Assembly (NCBI GenBank): GCA_023440825.1
Contig: JAEXRL010000026.1
Coordinates: 155,324-219,323 of the forward strand
Reading direction: 5' to 3'
DNA: 64,000 nt
From: Pseudomonadota bacterium
Lineage (GTDB): Bacteria > Pseudomonadota > Gammaproteobacteria > Burkholderiales > Burkholderiaceae_B
The notes under the pieces were generated by a model. The model saw only the letters and a list, made by a program, of their open reading frames with translations, made no database searches and was not told the DNA's origin. Numbering within the stretch: position 1 is the stretch's first letter; every line of letters begins with the position of its first letter. The position numbers were made by a program, and so were the translations under genes. Shown piece by piece: positions 17,006 to 25,334 of the stretch.

Positions 17006-18859
17006 TTAGCTATGCGCAACAAAATGTCCGTTGCCAATATCCTTTAACGTAAGGATAGTGGGCTCGTCGCCAATGGCTCTAACTGGACTTGGGATTTCGT
17101 CCACTTGCAATTGGCGACTCATGGTTCTGCGAGTAGGGTCGGCCACGGGTACGGCTGACATCAGTTTTTTGGTATAGGGGTGTTGAGGATTTTCAAAAAT
17201 GGCATGGCGCGGGCCAATTTCCACTATCTGGCCCAAATACATCACGGCTACGCGGTGGCTGATACGCTCTACCACGGCCATGTCGTGCGAAATAAACAGG
17301 AAGGACACACCCAGTTCCTGCTGTAGGTCCATCATTAAATTAACGATTTGTGCTTGGATGGACACATCTAAAGCAGCAACAGACTCATCTGCAATCACCA
17401 CTTTCGGATTCAACGCCAAAGCACGAGCAATACAAATGCGTTGACGCTGTCCGCCGGAAAATTCGTGCGGATAACGTTTTGCCGCATTGGCTGGCAGGCC
17501 TACGCGTTCTAAAAGCTGAGCGACACGTTGCTGTGCCTGCGCAGGGCTCATCACCTTATGAATCAGCAAGGGCTCCATAATCGAGTAGCCCACAGTAAGT
17601 CGTGGATCTAAGGAGGCATAAGGGTCTTGGAAAATGAACTGTATATTGCGTCGCAACTGCTGTAATTGCGAGCCTTTAAGATCACTAATGTCACGCCCAT
17701 CAAACAGGATCTTGCCTGCCTGACTAGTCACTAGCTTAAGCAAGGATCGGCCTGTGGTTGACTTACCACAGCCAGACTCACCGACTAAGGCCAGTGTTTC
17801 GCCTGCCCACAAATCAAAGTTGATATGTTCAACGGCATGCACGCGTTTGGTAACGCGGTTGAGTAACCCAGTACGTATGTCAAAACGAGTACAGAGATCG
17901 CGAACTTGTAAAATGGGATCGGCACTATAGTCTGGCGCCTTGGTCAAAGGAATAGCATCATTATTCTGCCCATTGCTTTCATCAATTTGGATGAGCTCAA
18001 AGGGAGCAGGTAAGACAGTGCCACGCATAGAACCTAATTTGGGTACGGCGGAGAGTAGGGCACGTGTATAGGGATGCTGAGGAGCACTAAATACGGCCTC
18101 GGTCGTCCCTTCCTCTACTTTATCGCCGCGATACATGACTAATACCCGGTCAGCGACCTCGGCGACCACGCCCATATCGTGGGTGATAAAGATCACGCCC
18201 ATTTGCATTTCTTTTTGCAATTCACGGATCAGTTGCAAGATTTGCGCTTGAATGGTGACGTCTAGCGCCGTAGTGGGCTCGTCAGCAATTAATAGTGCGG
18301 GTTTGCAGGCTAACGCCATAGCAATCATGACCCGTTGACGCATTCCACCAGACAACTGATGAGGGAAGCGCTCAATTACCGATTTGGAGTCAGGAATACG
18401 CACTTGATCCAACATACGTAATACTTCGGCATGGGCTGCGCTAGCACTTAGGCCTTGGTGTAAGCGTATAGACTCTGCAATTTGCTCACCCACTGTGAAC
18501 ACAGGGTTAAGCGACGTCATGGGCTCTTGGAAAATCATGGCCATATCTGCACCACGTATGCTGCGCATCACGGTGTTATTGGCTTGATCCAAGCGTACGA
18601 TTTCTTGGTTACGACGACGCAGGCTCATGCTGCCCTGGATAATTTTGCCACCGCCATGTTCCACTAAACGCATCAGCGATAAGGACGTGACAGACTTCCC
18701 CGAGCCTGACTCACCCACAATGGCAAGAGTTTCACCTTTAGCTACGGTGAAGCTTAAGTGTTTGACCGCTTCCACTGTTTTCTGATTGCGGCTAAATTGC
18801 ACACTCAGATTCTCAACAGCAAGAACCTGTTTTTCCTGTAGAACGATTGGCGTAGTCAT
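17006..18859 (-). CDS. Fused double ATPase of a peptide ABC transporter (GsiA-like)
   Basis: The 617-residue protein joins two OppD/OppF-type ATPase domains in one chain, as in GsiA. Domain 1 has Walker A GESGSGKSV, signature LSGGMRQR and Walker B IADEPTTALD. Domain 2 has GESGCGKST, FSGGQRQR and IADESVAALD; the DES in place of DEP is a minor variation. It would power the two permeases encoded downstream. Being fused, no separate OppF gene is needed, and none is present. It starts 25 bases after the S41 peptidase gene. Confidence 0.92.
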   Translation of the reverse strand: MTTPIVLQEKQVLAVENLSVQFSRNQKTVEAVKHLSFTVAKGETLAIVGESGSGKSVTSLSLMRLVEHGGGKIIQGSMSLRRRNQEIVRLDQANNTVMRSIRGADMAMIFQEPMTSLNPVFTVGEQIAESIRLHQGLSASAAHAEVLRMLDQVRIPDSKSVIERFPHQLSGGMRQRVMIAMALACKPALLIADEPTTALDVTIQAQILQLIRELQKEMQMGVIFITHDMGVVAEVADRVLVMYRGDKVEEGTTEAVFSAPQHPYTRALLSAVPKLGSMRGTVLPAPFELIQIDESNGQNNDAIPLTKAPDYSADPILQVRDLCTRFDIRTGLLNRVTKRVHAVEHINFDLWAGETLALVGESGCGKSTTGRSLLKLVTSQAGKILFDGRDISDLKGSQLQQLRRNIQFIFQDPYASLDPRLTVGYSIMEPLLIHKVMSPAQAQQRVAQLLERVGLPANAAKRYPHEFSGGQRQRICIARALALNPKVVIADESVAALDVSIQAQIVNLMMDLQQELGVSFLFISHDMAVVERISHRVAVMYLGQIVEIGPRHAIFENPQHPYTKKLMSAVPVADPTRRTMSRQLQVDEIPSPVRAIGDEPTILTLKDIGNGHFVAHS

Positions 18860-18884
18860 GTTGCGTCAGTAAATAGGTACGTGT

Positions 18885-20393
18885 TTAATTATCAAGCTGC
18901 TGTTGAACCAGCAACAGAGTACGTTCTAATTGGCTATCTGTATGGCCCAGCCAATCCTCAAGAGTATGTGCGAGGTAGATGTCAGGACTAACGCCCGTAC
19001 CTTCATAAAGCTGCCCGTCTTTTTGGAAAGAGGTCATGGTGGACAACATAAAGCTCACTTGGCTATGTGGCAGGGTGAAAGGGATCGCGTTCCCACTACG
19101 GCCATTGGTGGGCATACCCAGAACCTGAACCTTGCCCCAATGTTTGAAACTGGAACTAAAAATATCGCCTGCACTACCAACCCCCCAGTCCACCAAGAGA
19201 TAAACGGGCTTGTCATAGTAATATCGCTGGGAGTCAGGGCGTAATGCCATAAAGTACCAATCGCTAAACGCTTGGCTAGGTACGTCCCAGATAGCTTGAA
19301 AGGTCAGCAAGAACTGCTCCAGTGCTGCACGGTCTTCATGCGCCACCAAGGGATCATGACGATAGGGGACTTTTTTATCCCAAGTGTCCAGTTTGCCAAT
19401 GGGGTCAAAGCCTTGATCCTGACCTTGGGGGATACGCAACTTACAGACATTCGCGATGTAGGGCGCCGCATCGGGTGGCATGAAATAAGGAAACAGTGCT
19501 AATAAGTTATCGCGCACGCCACCACCACATTGGCGCGCATCAATAATCAATGCTTGGCTATCCTTAAAGCGCTGCATATTGTCATGAATGAGCGGCGGCA
19601 AGGCATCATCATGCTGAGAATAAATGCGTAGATAAGCAATATTATTATCTAGCATGCGACTTTCATTGGGCAAATGCAATGGAGCAGGAGGAGTAATAAG
19701 CTGCTGACTTAACGCCACTTTATGCTCCACACTGGCATCGTCGCTGGCATTACGTAATGTAATGCACAACACATCCTGATGAGGTAAGCCCAATTCCTTA
19801 CGCAGTAAACCTATATAGCGCATAAATAAAAAACCGCGCAAGGTTTTGGACGAAGCCGATCCATAGCTACCCGTACTGATCGCATCGGCACAAGCTAGCC
19901 AATTATCTATGGGTATGCCATCTAGGCTTTGTACATAGGGAAAGGAGGGATCTAAAAGCAGGCGTTGCTCTGGATCGTAGGCAAAACATAAGCGTCCGAC
20001 ACGACCAAAACAGATAGGGCTGTAAACCTGTGGAATATAGTGCTCTATATTGACCAAGCGTCCATGTGCATCGCCTATTTCTTGCAGAATTTTTTGAGTT
20101 AATAAGGCAATTTGCTCAACTTGTACGGTGTCAGGTAGTTGCGCTTGGATATTGGCAAGCACGGCTCGATAAGGAAAGCTGACGGATAGAGCGTATGATG
20201 AGCGCTCAGTAATATATTGCGTTAGCTGTGCCAGGTCGGCACTAGCGTGCTCGCGGCTTAGCAATGGATAAGCGCTTTGGTCTAGGGCTGGGCCCAGGGC
20301 AACAGTGTGCGAGGCATAAACAGGATAGCGGGCCTGAGACGCCTGATGAGAGAAATCATCGAAAACAGTCGATGCAGTGGACATGGCGGTCAA
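18885..20393 (-). CDS. S41-family (tail-specific) serine peptidase
   Basis: The 502-residue protein shows the C-terminal processing peptidase fold in its second half: ALIIDARQCGGGVRDNLLALF, then LVDWGVGSAGDIFSSSF with the likely nucleophilic Ser in GSAGD, then VLGMPTNGRSGN and EGTGVSPDIYL. There is no signal peptide or transmembrane segment, so it is probably cytoplasmic. As first gene of a peptide-import operon it may degrade the imported peptide or release amino acids from it; this pairing is functional inference. The catalytic Lys is not identified with certainty. Confidence 0.8.
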   Translation of the reverse strand: MTAMSTASTVFDDFSHQASQARYPVYASHTVALGPALDQSAYPLLSREHASADLAQLTQYITERSSYALSVSFPYRAVLANIQAQLPDTVQVEQIALLTQKILQEIGDAHGRLVNIEHYIPQVYSPICFGRVGRLCFAYDPEQRLLLDPSFPYVQSLDGIPIDNWLACADAISTGSYGSASSKTLRGFLFMRYIGLLRKELGLPHQDVLCITLRNASDDASVEHKVALSQQLITPPAPLHLPNESRMLDNNIAYLRIYSQHDDALPPLIHDNMQRFKDSQALIIDARQCGGGVRDNLLALFPYFMPPDAAPYIANVCKLRIPQGQDQGFDPIGKLDTWDKKVPYRHDPLVAHEDRAALEQFLLTFQAIWDVPSQAFSDWYFMALRPDSQRYYYDKPVYLLVDWGVGSAGDIFSSSFKHWGKVQVLGMPTNGRSGNAIPFTLPHSQVSFMLSTMTSFQKDGQLYEGTGVSPDIYLAHTLEDWLGHTDSQLERTLLLVQQQLDN

Positions 20394-20441
20394 ATATATA
20401 AATAGTGCTTAAGGGCTCAAGACAATCAAGCAACTGCCTGA

Positions 20442-20471
20442 TACCTATACAAAATCTTTACTGTATAGGTA
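20442..20471. promoter_or_regulatory. Perfect inverted repeat TACCTATAC-N12-GTATAGGTA
   Basis: Nine-base perfect arms lie about 50 bases before the S41 peptidase start. Related half-sites (ATACCTA and TATAGGT) recur at about 20535-20560, just beyond the second LysR motif. This suggests a cluster of sites for one or two regulators at the operon promoter. The rest of the 20394-20766 gap holds no gene that I can see. Confidence 0.5.
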
Positions 20472-20520
20472 TACAATAAGCCCGATTTCTTGATACAACT
20501 AATTCTTTGATTGCGACACC

Positions 20521-20538
20521 CTATTCAAAATTGATATA
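20521..20538. promoter_or_regulatory. Putative LysR binding motif, copy 2
   Basis: CTATTCAAAATTGATATA differs at only two central bases from the motif in the lysR promoter at 12557-12574. It lies about 130 bases upstream of the operon start, a usual distance for the LysR recognition site. Confidence 0.55.
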
Positions 20539-20766
20539 CCTAGGGTTTACGCTGGTATAGGTTTTAAAGAATTTTTATACAAGGCACAAGAGCAGTGCAA
20601 GCCATAGCAAGCGACTTATCGAGCAAATAGCACTGGGCTTAGCTTGAGCTCAACCAGAGCCGTTCTTCATAGCATAAAATAAGGCCGCTCATTGAAGATG
20701 ACGCGAATTTTAAAAAATGTTAAGTGGTATTGGTATGTACTGATAACACTTATGAGGTAGCGGCTG

Positions 20767-21434
20767 CATGATGCTATGGGCTGACAACGGCTTATTATTT
20801 CTTATCGTTTGGGCTCGTGCGCATTGTCTACTACCCCGTGCTGTGACGGCTGTTACTTCTATTTTTTCGATGTCTTCCGTATAAGTACGAAAGGGGATGT
20901 GATGGTGTTTAAGCCGTTCTTGGTGTTTGTATGTAAAGAAGGAATGCTATTTCAATCAAATAGAAAAACAGAACACATGCAAGGGATAAGCATGCAGCGT
21001 ATAACAGGGTAATCCTTCCTGAGTGTTTGCCTTCCAAACGTATGCTAAAAACGATCAGGCCAACAATAAAAAAGCAAAGATAATAAGGAGGGATAATATT
21101 GAGAGTGCCTGGAACAAGGGATAAGATGACAATTTGTGGCACTGTAAAAAACAGTTGAACCGCAAGTGCAATTACTGCTACTAGGAAAACGCTAAACACT
21201 GGGCGGTGTAATTTGAATCTAGGGTAGCGCTTTCCCAAACACGACAGGCCTAACCCTGAAAGCAGCACAAGAACTAAAAATGCTACACCTATGATCATTC
21301 CAACGATGAAGAATGCAGGTGCAACGGTCATGAGTGTTCCTTTAAAATTATTTGTGTAGTGAAGAGCCACCGACGAAGTGCCCAAGTTATCTCCGGAGCG
21401 TTGAGCTAACTTTTTGACTTGTTAGTGCAGACAT
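20767..21434 (-). pseudogene. Decayed P4-type integrase, interrupted by a membrane-protein gene
   Basis: Two segments translate to parts of the intact integrase at 38159-39367. The N-terminal one (21434 down to about 21345) reads MSALTSQKVSSTLR, then a stop, then LGHFVGGSSLH, against MSALTSKEVSAKLR and GHFADGNGLY. The second (about 20935 to 20767) reads RLKHHHIPFRTYTEDI and TAVTARGSRQ, against RLKHHYIPFRVYTKDI and TAVTGRDIRQ. Roughly 80 codons between them are replaced by the gene at 20909-21331, and the C-terminal catalytic half is missing. It cannot be functional. Confidence 0.8.
20909..21331 (-). CDS. Small four-helix membrane protein of unknown function
   Basis: The start at ATG 21331 (MTVAPAFFIVGMIIG) has AAGGA six bases before it. 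The 140-residue product is almost entirely hydrophobic, with four likely membrane helices (FFIVGMIIGVAFLVLVLLSG, VFSVFLVAVIALAVQLFF, YYLCFFIVGLIVFSI, ACLSLACVLFFYLIEIAFLL). It sits inside the decayed integrase, and its last few codons (QTPRTA) and stop are contributed by the integrase remnant. No family is recognised; the location within a defence-bearing island makes a defence or toxin role possible but unproven. Confidence 0.55.
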   Translation of the reverse strand: MTVAPAFFIVGMIIGVAFLVLVLLSGLGLSCLGKRYPRFKLHRPVFSVFLVAVIALAVQLFFTVPQIVILSLVPGTLNIIPPYYLCFFIVGLIVFSIRLEGKHSGRITLLYAACLSLACVLFFYLIEIAFLLYIQTPRTA

Positions 21435-21583
21435 AGAAACCTGACTCCAAATGTACTCACCGTATATTTCTTGATACGGGTGCGTGTCGGTAGAGGTGTG
21501 TGGAGTAAGGTGTTGCTTAATCTGTTAAATTTATTGCGATAATTGAGTTTTCTTGATGCCTGTAGATATCACTCAATATTCTG
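21393..21583. repeat. Left attachment region: diverged copy of the integrase start/yicC 3' end segment
   Basis: This stretch is a diverged copy of 39326-39561. It contains the integrase N-terminal codons, one TGTACTCACC box (21452-21461) and the 31-base segment TTGATGCCTGTAGATATCAC... (21553-21583), which matches 39531-39561 at 30 of 31 positions. That segment includes the last codons and stop of yicC. It is best read as the left attachment site of the island. Confidence 0.8.
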
Positions 21584-21704
21584 TGTCTGAATACTGATTG
21601 ATAGGAGGTTGTTTTTTAAAATCATATGGTTGTGTTTTTGTTTTCCGTGATTTTGTTATTGTAATCACCGAAGGACTCACAGTTCGGATTTGTGATCCTA
21701 TTGT

Positions 21705-21911
21705 TCAATTTGATCGCCTCAAGTTGAACAGATTGCCAAACAGGATCAAACCTGCACCGATAGCAGTGAAGCCATCTATCGCCTCGGCATACAACAGATA
21801 CCCAAGCACAGCTGATAATGGTACCCGCAGATAGTCCATAGGCATTACGACTGTTACTTCTGCATGAGTCAATGCCTTTGCTATGTAAAAGTGGGATAAG
21901 GAAGCGGACAA
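21705..21911 (-). pseudogene. Fragment of an EamA/DMT-type transporter (C-terminal end)
   Basis: The 68 codons end with the characteristic last helices of drug/metabolite transporters (VVMPMDYLRVPLSAVLGYLL and IDGFTAIGAGLILFGNLF). Full members have about 290 residues and ten helices, so only the last two to three helices remain. The upstream sequence switches abruptly to an unrelated frame near 21910. Confidence 0.6.
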
Positions 21912-22698
21912 TGAACGTTTATAAATACTTGGGTGCTGCGCTGCGGCGTGACCCTTTCGGTTCCAGGCAATTCCGCCTGATTTCGAATCGGAGGCCGATA
22001 TGCAGCAATATTCCCTTGCTCTTTTTGTCCGTACGAAGCTTCGGCATCTTGTGGGTCGTGCAGTGTGATTAGCGGGTTCTGCACTAGGACTTTGGCTTTG
22101 GACGGATCAACGTGAGGTGTGTAGTAGGGACGCGCGACCATGATGCCGCGCAACTGATCAGGTGTAATGCTGTCGAATTTGACAGTAATTGTCCAGCAGT
22201 CCATCCAAATGAGCGGGATATGATGCCAGGACTTGCTTCGTAATGTCGGCTATGCATTTGAAAACCTTTCTTTCCATTTTCAAATTTCACTATCAGATGC
22301 TTAGGACGTGCGCAGATGGGGCAAGTGTAACAGTCCGGTGAGTTTTTAGGCTAGAGTCGGGGGCTGGTGTGTATTATCCTGCCGGATACGTCCTCGCGCT
22401 GACGCTTGACAACTTCGTGGGCACCGATGCCGTCGGCTGCGACGGTCTGGAGGATGCTGTCGATTGGCACAGTGGTCGTATGATGTCATCATGAGCACCT
22501 TTCTGGGCATTGGTGCCGAGTTGGCTGCGCCGGAAAACCGCCAGGACGGGCATCGACTCATCATCGCCGGGAGTGATAGCGCCAATCAGGTCGAACAGGA
22601 TGACCCGGCACAACCTCAATATTCAGTCCACGTTGACGAACTGCCCGAGTCTGCCGGTGAGCATCCTTGTTGCCAAGGATCTGCTGCTGTGACCTTGC
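21912..22698 (-). pseudogene. Region of unidentified gene fragments
   Basis: No intact gene is visible. On the minus strand a frame near 21912-22204 reads coherently (ITPDQLRGIMVARPYYTPHV, LVQNPLITLHDPQDAEASYG). Another set between 22338 and 22690 needs at least one frameshift near 22490 to join GAITPGDDESMPVLAVFRR to VPIDSILQTVAADGIGAHEV. An inverted repeat TTTGAAAA/TTTTCAAA lies at 22257-22286. The fragments look like remnants of metabolic genes brought in with earlier insertions; I do not recognise the families. Confidence 0.35.
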
Positions 22699-23670
22699 TC
22701 ATGTTTGTTCAGACGCCGCTTCGATCTCTGCTTTATCCTTGGCTACGCTTTCGTAGTGATATGAAGTCAATTCAGACGTTAGAAAATCATCCATCATTAA
22801 CTTGATGAATAAGTCTTTTGATACTTTGGTATCAAGCACTATTTTGTCTTCTGCGTCATTGAACCGGATTCGGCCAGCGAGGAGAGGAAATGTTTTACAG
22901 AAAGCAATAATGTTCAGATTCGTTACTTGTGCCTGCATCACCGGTGACGCTCTAGCTACCTTTGTGAATCGGCGGGCATACTTTATATCATTCAAAAGTT
23001 CTCGAAGCGTTTCTGGGTTTTCAACTAACTCTATGGCTTCTATTGAAGCTACGCCAACTGCAGCCTCACGAGTGATAATCTCATGAAAACCAAAGCTTTT
23101 CTCAATAGCAGTCAGATCTATGACTAATAGCTCGCCATTGATACGTAGCAGTTGAAAGTTGGCACTAACTCTAAGAAACTCCTCGTCGATTCTTTCCATG
23201 CGATGCTGAGCTTTTTTCAAGAATAAACCTGCTCGACCAAAAATGTTCACGGGTGCCATTGTCTTGTATAAAACAACCTGTCCAATATCATTGCCAATCT
23301 CTATCAGAATAGCTTTTATGTCAGAGAGGGCTGAGTCTGTCAGATCAAGTAGCGGCAAGTCATCGGTGTTTACTACCGCCTCCATTGTGGCAAGTTCGGC
23401 GGGGTGCTCCAGATCGTAAACGTATACCGCATCTAGACGTTCGTCGGAGGTTGAGATATTGAGAACAGTTAGATCTTCTTTGTTTGAAATGTTGTTGCGC
23501 AAGCTCTGTAGAAAGAATGATTTTAAGTCGTTTAAAGCATCGCCTGAGATATCAATTTTTCTAGGGGTTAAATTGTTTGGGTCTTTTAAAATGGCATACA
23601 GTGTTACGCCTAGCTCATTAGCGTTGTCGTAGAAAGGCTGCAAAGCTGCTTTTAATTCTTCTGCGTTCAA
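22699..23670 (-). CDS. kwaB: Kiwa anti-phage protein KwaB (DUF4868)
   Basis: The 323-residue cytoplasmic protein has the length and character of KwaB. Its N-terminal half is mixed alpha/beta with a long acidic segment; the C-terminal DUF4868-like half contains LLRINGELLVIDLTAIEKSF, then an alpha-helical stretch with a conserved basic patch (LNDIKYARRFTKVARASPV). Its partner KwaA is encoded directly upstream with a 4-base ATGA overlap, the gene order of described Kiwa systems. In those, KwaB is the DNA-binding effector that acts with membrane-bound KwaA. The assignment rests on paired architecture and size rather than a profile search. Confidence 0.82.
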   Translation of the reverse strand: MNAEELKAALQPFYDNANELGVTLYAILKDPNNLTPRKIDISGDALNDLKSFFLQSLRNNISNKEDLTVLNISTSDERLDAVYVYDLEHPAELATMEAVVNTDDLPLLDLTDSALSDIKAILIEIGNDIGQVVLYKTMAPVNIFGRAGLFLKKAQHRMERIDEEFLRVSANFQLLRINGELLVIDLTAIEKSFGFHEIITREAAVGVASIEAIELVENPETLRELLNDIKYARRFTKVARASPVMQAQVTNLNIIAFCKTFPLLAGRIRFNDAEDKIVLDTKVSKDLFIKLMMDDFLTSELTSYHYESVAKDKAEIEAASEQT

Positions 23671-24251
23671 TTTTCTGCCCCTTTGACGTAGTAAATTCTA
23701 TCGTCTAGTTTTATATAGGAAACTTTCTGTTCAGTTTTTAGTCGCCCACGGCAAACCAAAATAATATTTTCTCGATTGCCTGTTTTAAAATTCCCGTCTG
23801 CCTGATAAATGTGAAATCCTAGCAAAGCTAAAGATGGGTTGGCATAGAATAAATCAGTTTTTATGTAGATGATTCCCATCACCACTAACAACAGAGCGAG
23901 CACAACTAGCTGTCGCCCACTACTGAAATCAAAACTGATTAATGGCACTACGTAGGTAGCTAAAAAAGTTAGGTGTTCATAGTTAACACTTTGAATTTTT
24001 TTTATTTCAAAAGGAATATTTGTTGTGCCTTTTAATGTGAAATTAAAGCGCTTATAAGCAAAAATGCAGTAGGCCAACATTGCTAGTGAAATTAATGTCA
24101 GGTTATTTTTTAGTAGCAGAACCTTCCAGGAGGCGATGTCGTTTAGCTGAAAAGAGGCGTTAGGGAGCTTAGCCGAGATGATAATAAAAAATATAAATAG
24201 CAACGCGAGCGAAAGTATATAGAGGTCAATCTTCCGACACGTATTATTCAT
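23667..24251 (-). CDS. kwaA: Kiwa anti-phage membrane protein KwaA
   Basis: The 194-residue protein has four predicted membrane helices at about residues 9-28, 51-67, 93-107 and 114-131 (LYILSLALLFIFFIIISAKL first, QLVVLALLLVVMGIIYIK last), followed by a soluble C-terminal tail of about 60 residues. This matches KwaA, which senses phage infection at the inner membrane and works with KwaB. The stop overlaps the KwaB start (ATGA). Its own start in turn overlaps the stop of an upstream 89-codon ORF in the same way. Confidence 0.85.
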   Translation of the reverse strand: MNNTCRKIDLYILSLALLFIFFIIISAKLPNASFQLNDIASWKVLLLKNNLTLISLAMLAYCIFAYKRFNFTLKGTTNIPFEIKKIQSVNYEHLTFLATYVVPLISFDFSSGRQLVVLALLLVVMGIIYIKTDLFYANPSLALLGFHIYQADGNFKTGNRENIILVCRGRLKTEQKVSYIKLDDRIYYVKGAEN

Positions 24252-24517
24252 GACATTATCCGAGCTTCGCTATCCACCGTTTTTGGAGGCAAAGTATTAT
24301 TGAAATCGCTAAGGGCTTCACCATCGCCCAGGTGAGTGCAGGTTGTTTTTCGGCTATTACCATAGCCCATATCCATAATTTTTAGGATGTGGTTAATGCA
24401 TTTAATCAGTTGCATTCCTAGTGTGAGTATCATGTGAGACATATAGCTGAGCTTATGGAAAAGGATGGGCGAGAGGTGGGTGTCCTGTACTGATTTTTCG
24501 TCATAAGCGAACGGCAT
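24248..24517 (-). CDS. 89-codon ORF overlapping the kwaA start; unknown
   Basis: The ORF ends ARIMS with a TGA that overlaps the kwaA ATG by four bases, the same coupling seen between kwaA and kwaB. The predicted product has a mildly hydrophobic middle (YMSHMILTLGMQLIKCINHI) and an ordinary polar tail (HLGDGEALSDFNNTLPP). It matches nothing I recognise and has no strong ribosome site. It could be a third gene of the Kiwa operon, a leader ORF, or the decayed end of another gene. Confidence 0.35.
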   Translation of the reverse strand: MPFAYDEKSVQDTHLSPILFHKLSYMSHMILTLGMQLIKCINHILKIMDMGYGNSRKTTCTHLGDGEALSDFNNTLPPKTVDSEARIMS

Positions 24518-25334
24518 CTAAACTTACGGCGTTTCCATGCAACATAGGATCATCAGGAAGAAGGCCCATAGATTGGTTTGTGTAATAGTTTAACTATATA
24601 TTGTGCCATAAAACATCAAAATTAGCTTGCAAGGATCATTGATTTCAGGCGAAATTCTACGACTGTGTCTAGTTAGTGTCGCGAACATAAAACTTTTAAT
24701 GTCCAGAACCTGTAATAGTTTTAGAGTTTAGTTTATGAAAAAACGGCGGGGGGATCAGGTTTCAAGAATTATTTTTGGTAAATCTGGCTCTAGTAATATG
24801 GAGCTTAGTAGCTACGGAATGCCTATCTAAAATTAGCGAAAAAAATACCATCTGTGAGTAAAAAGTGGAGGACTTTGAAATTGGTGCCAAGGCTATAATA
24901 GAATTTGTTTATGGTTAATTGATAGTAAATATAAAGATATATTTTTATGAATTACACCAACAGTGGTCTGTGTAGTTTAAAAATATCGTTTTTATATTAC
25001 AGATTTATTAGTCTCAGTTAGGAGTTCCGTCCTTACCAAAGGTTCTCCCTCTATTGTTGGCTACAGTTTGTGCCATATAATCACTTCTCGTTATATCTTG
25101 GATCAAGTAATTGATCGTTTCAGTGAAGCCTTTAGCATGGCTAATAAACGTGTCAGAGAAAGGGGATTCATGTCCATCAAAATGAGGATATCCTATTAAG
25201 TAGGCTTCTAGTTAATATAAAAAAAGAGCGCACTGCATACGCAGAGGGCTTTAGCGAATGGTGATGATTAAAACAGCGCGAAGGAATTCGCTATATTTGG
25301 CCATGTTCTGCTAAAGACGTGCAGCCTCAGCCCC
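24518..25334. other. AT-rich stretch with decayed coding remnants
   Basis: No intact gene is present. A 65-codon open frame on the minus strand (25014-25211) reads like real protein (YPHFDGHESPFSDTFISHAK, ANNRGRTFGKDGTPN) but lacks a credible start, so it is probably the C-terminal end of a lost gene. A 31-codon ATG frame on the plus strand (24735-24830) is too short to judge. The kwaA promoter is presumably in the right part of the minus-strand upstream region, near 24520-24620. Confidence 0.4.
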
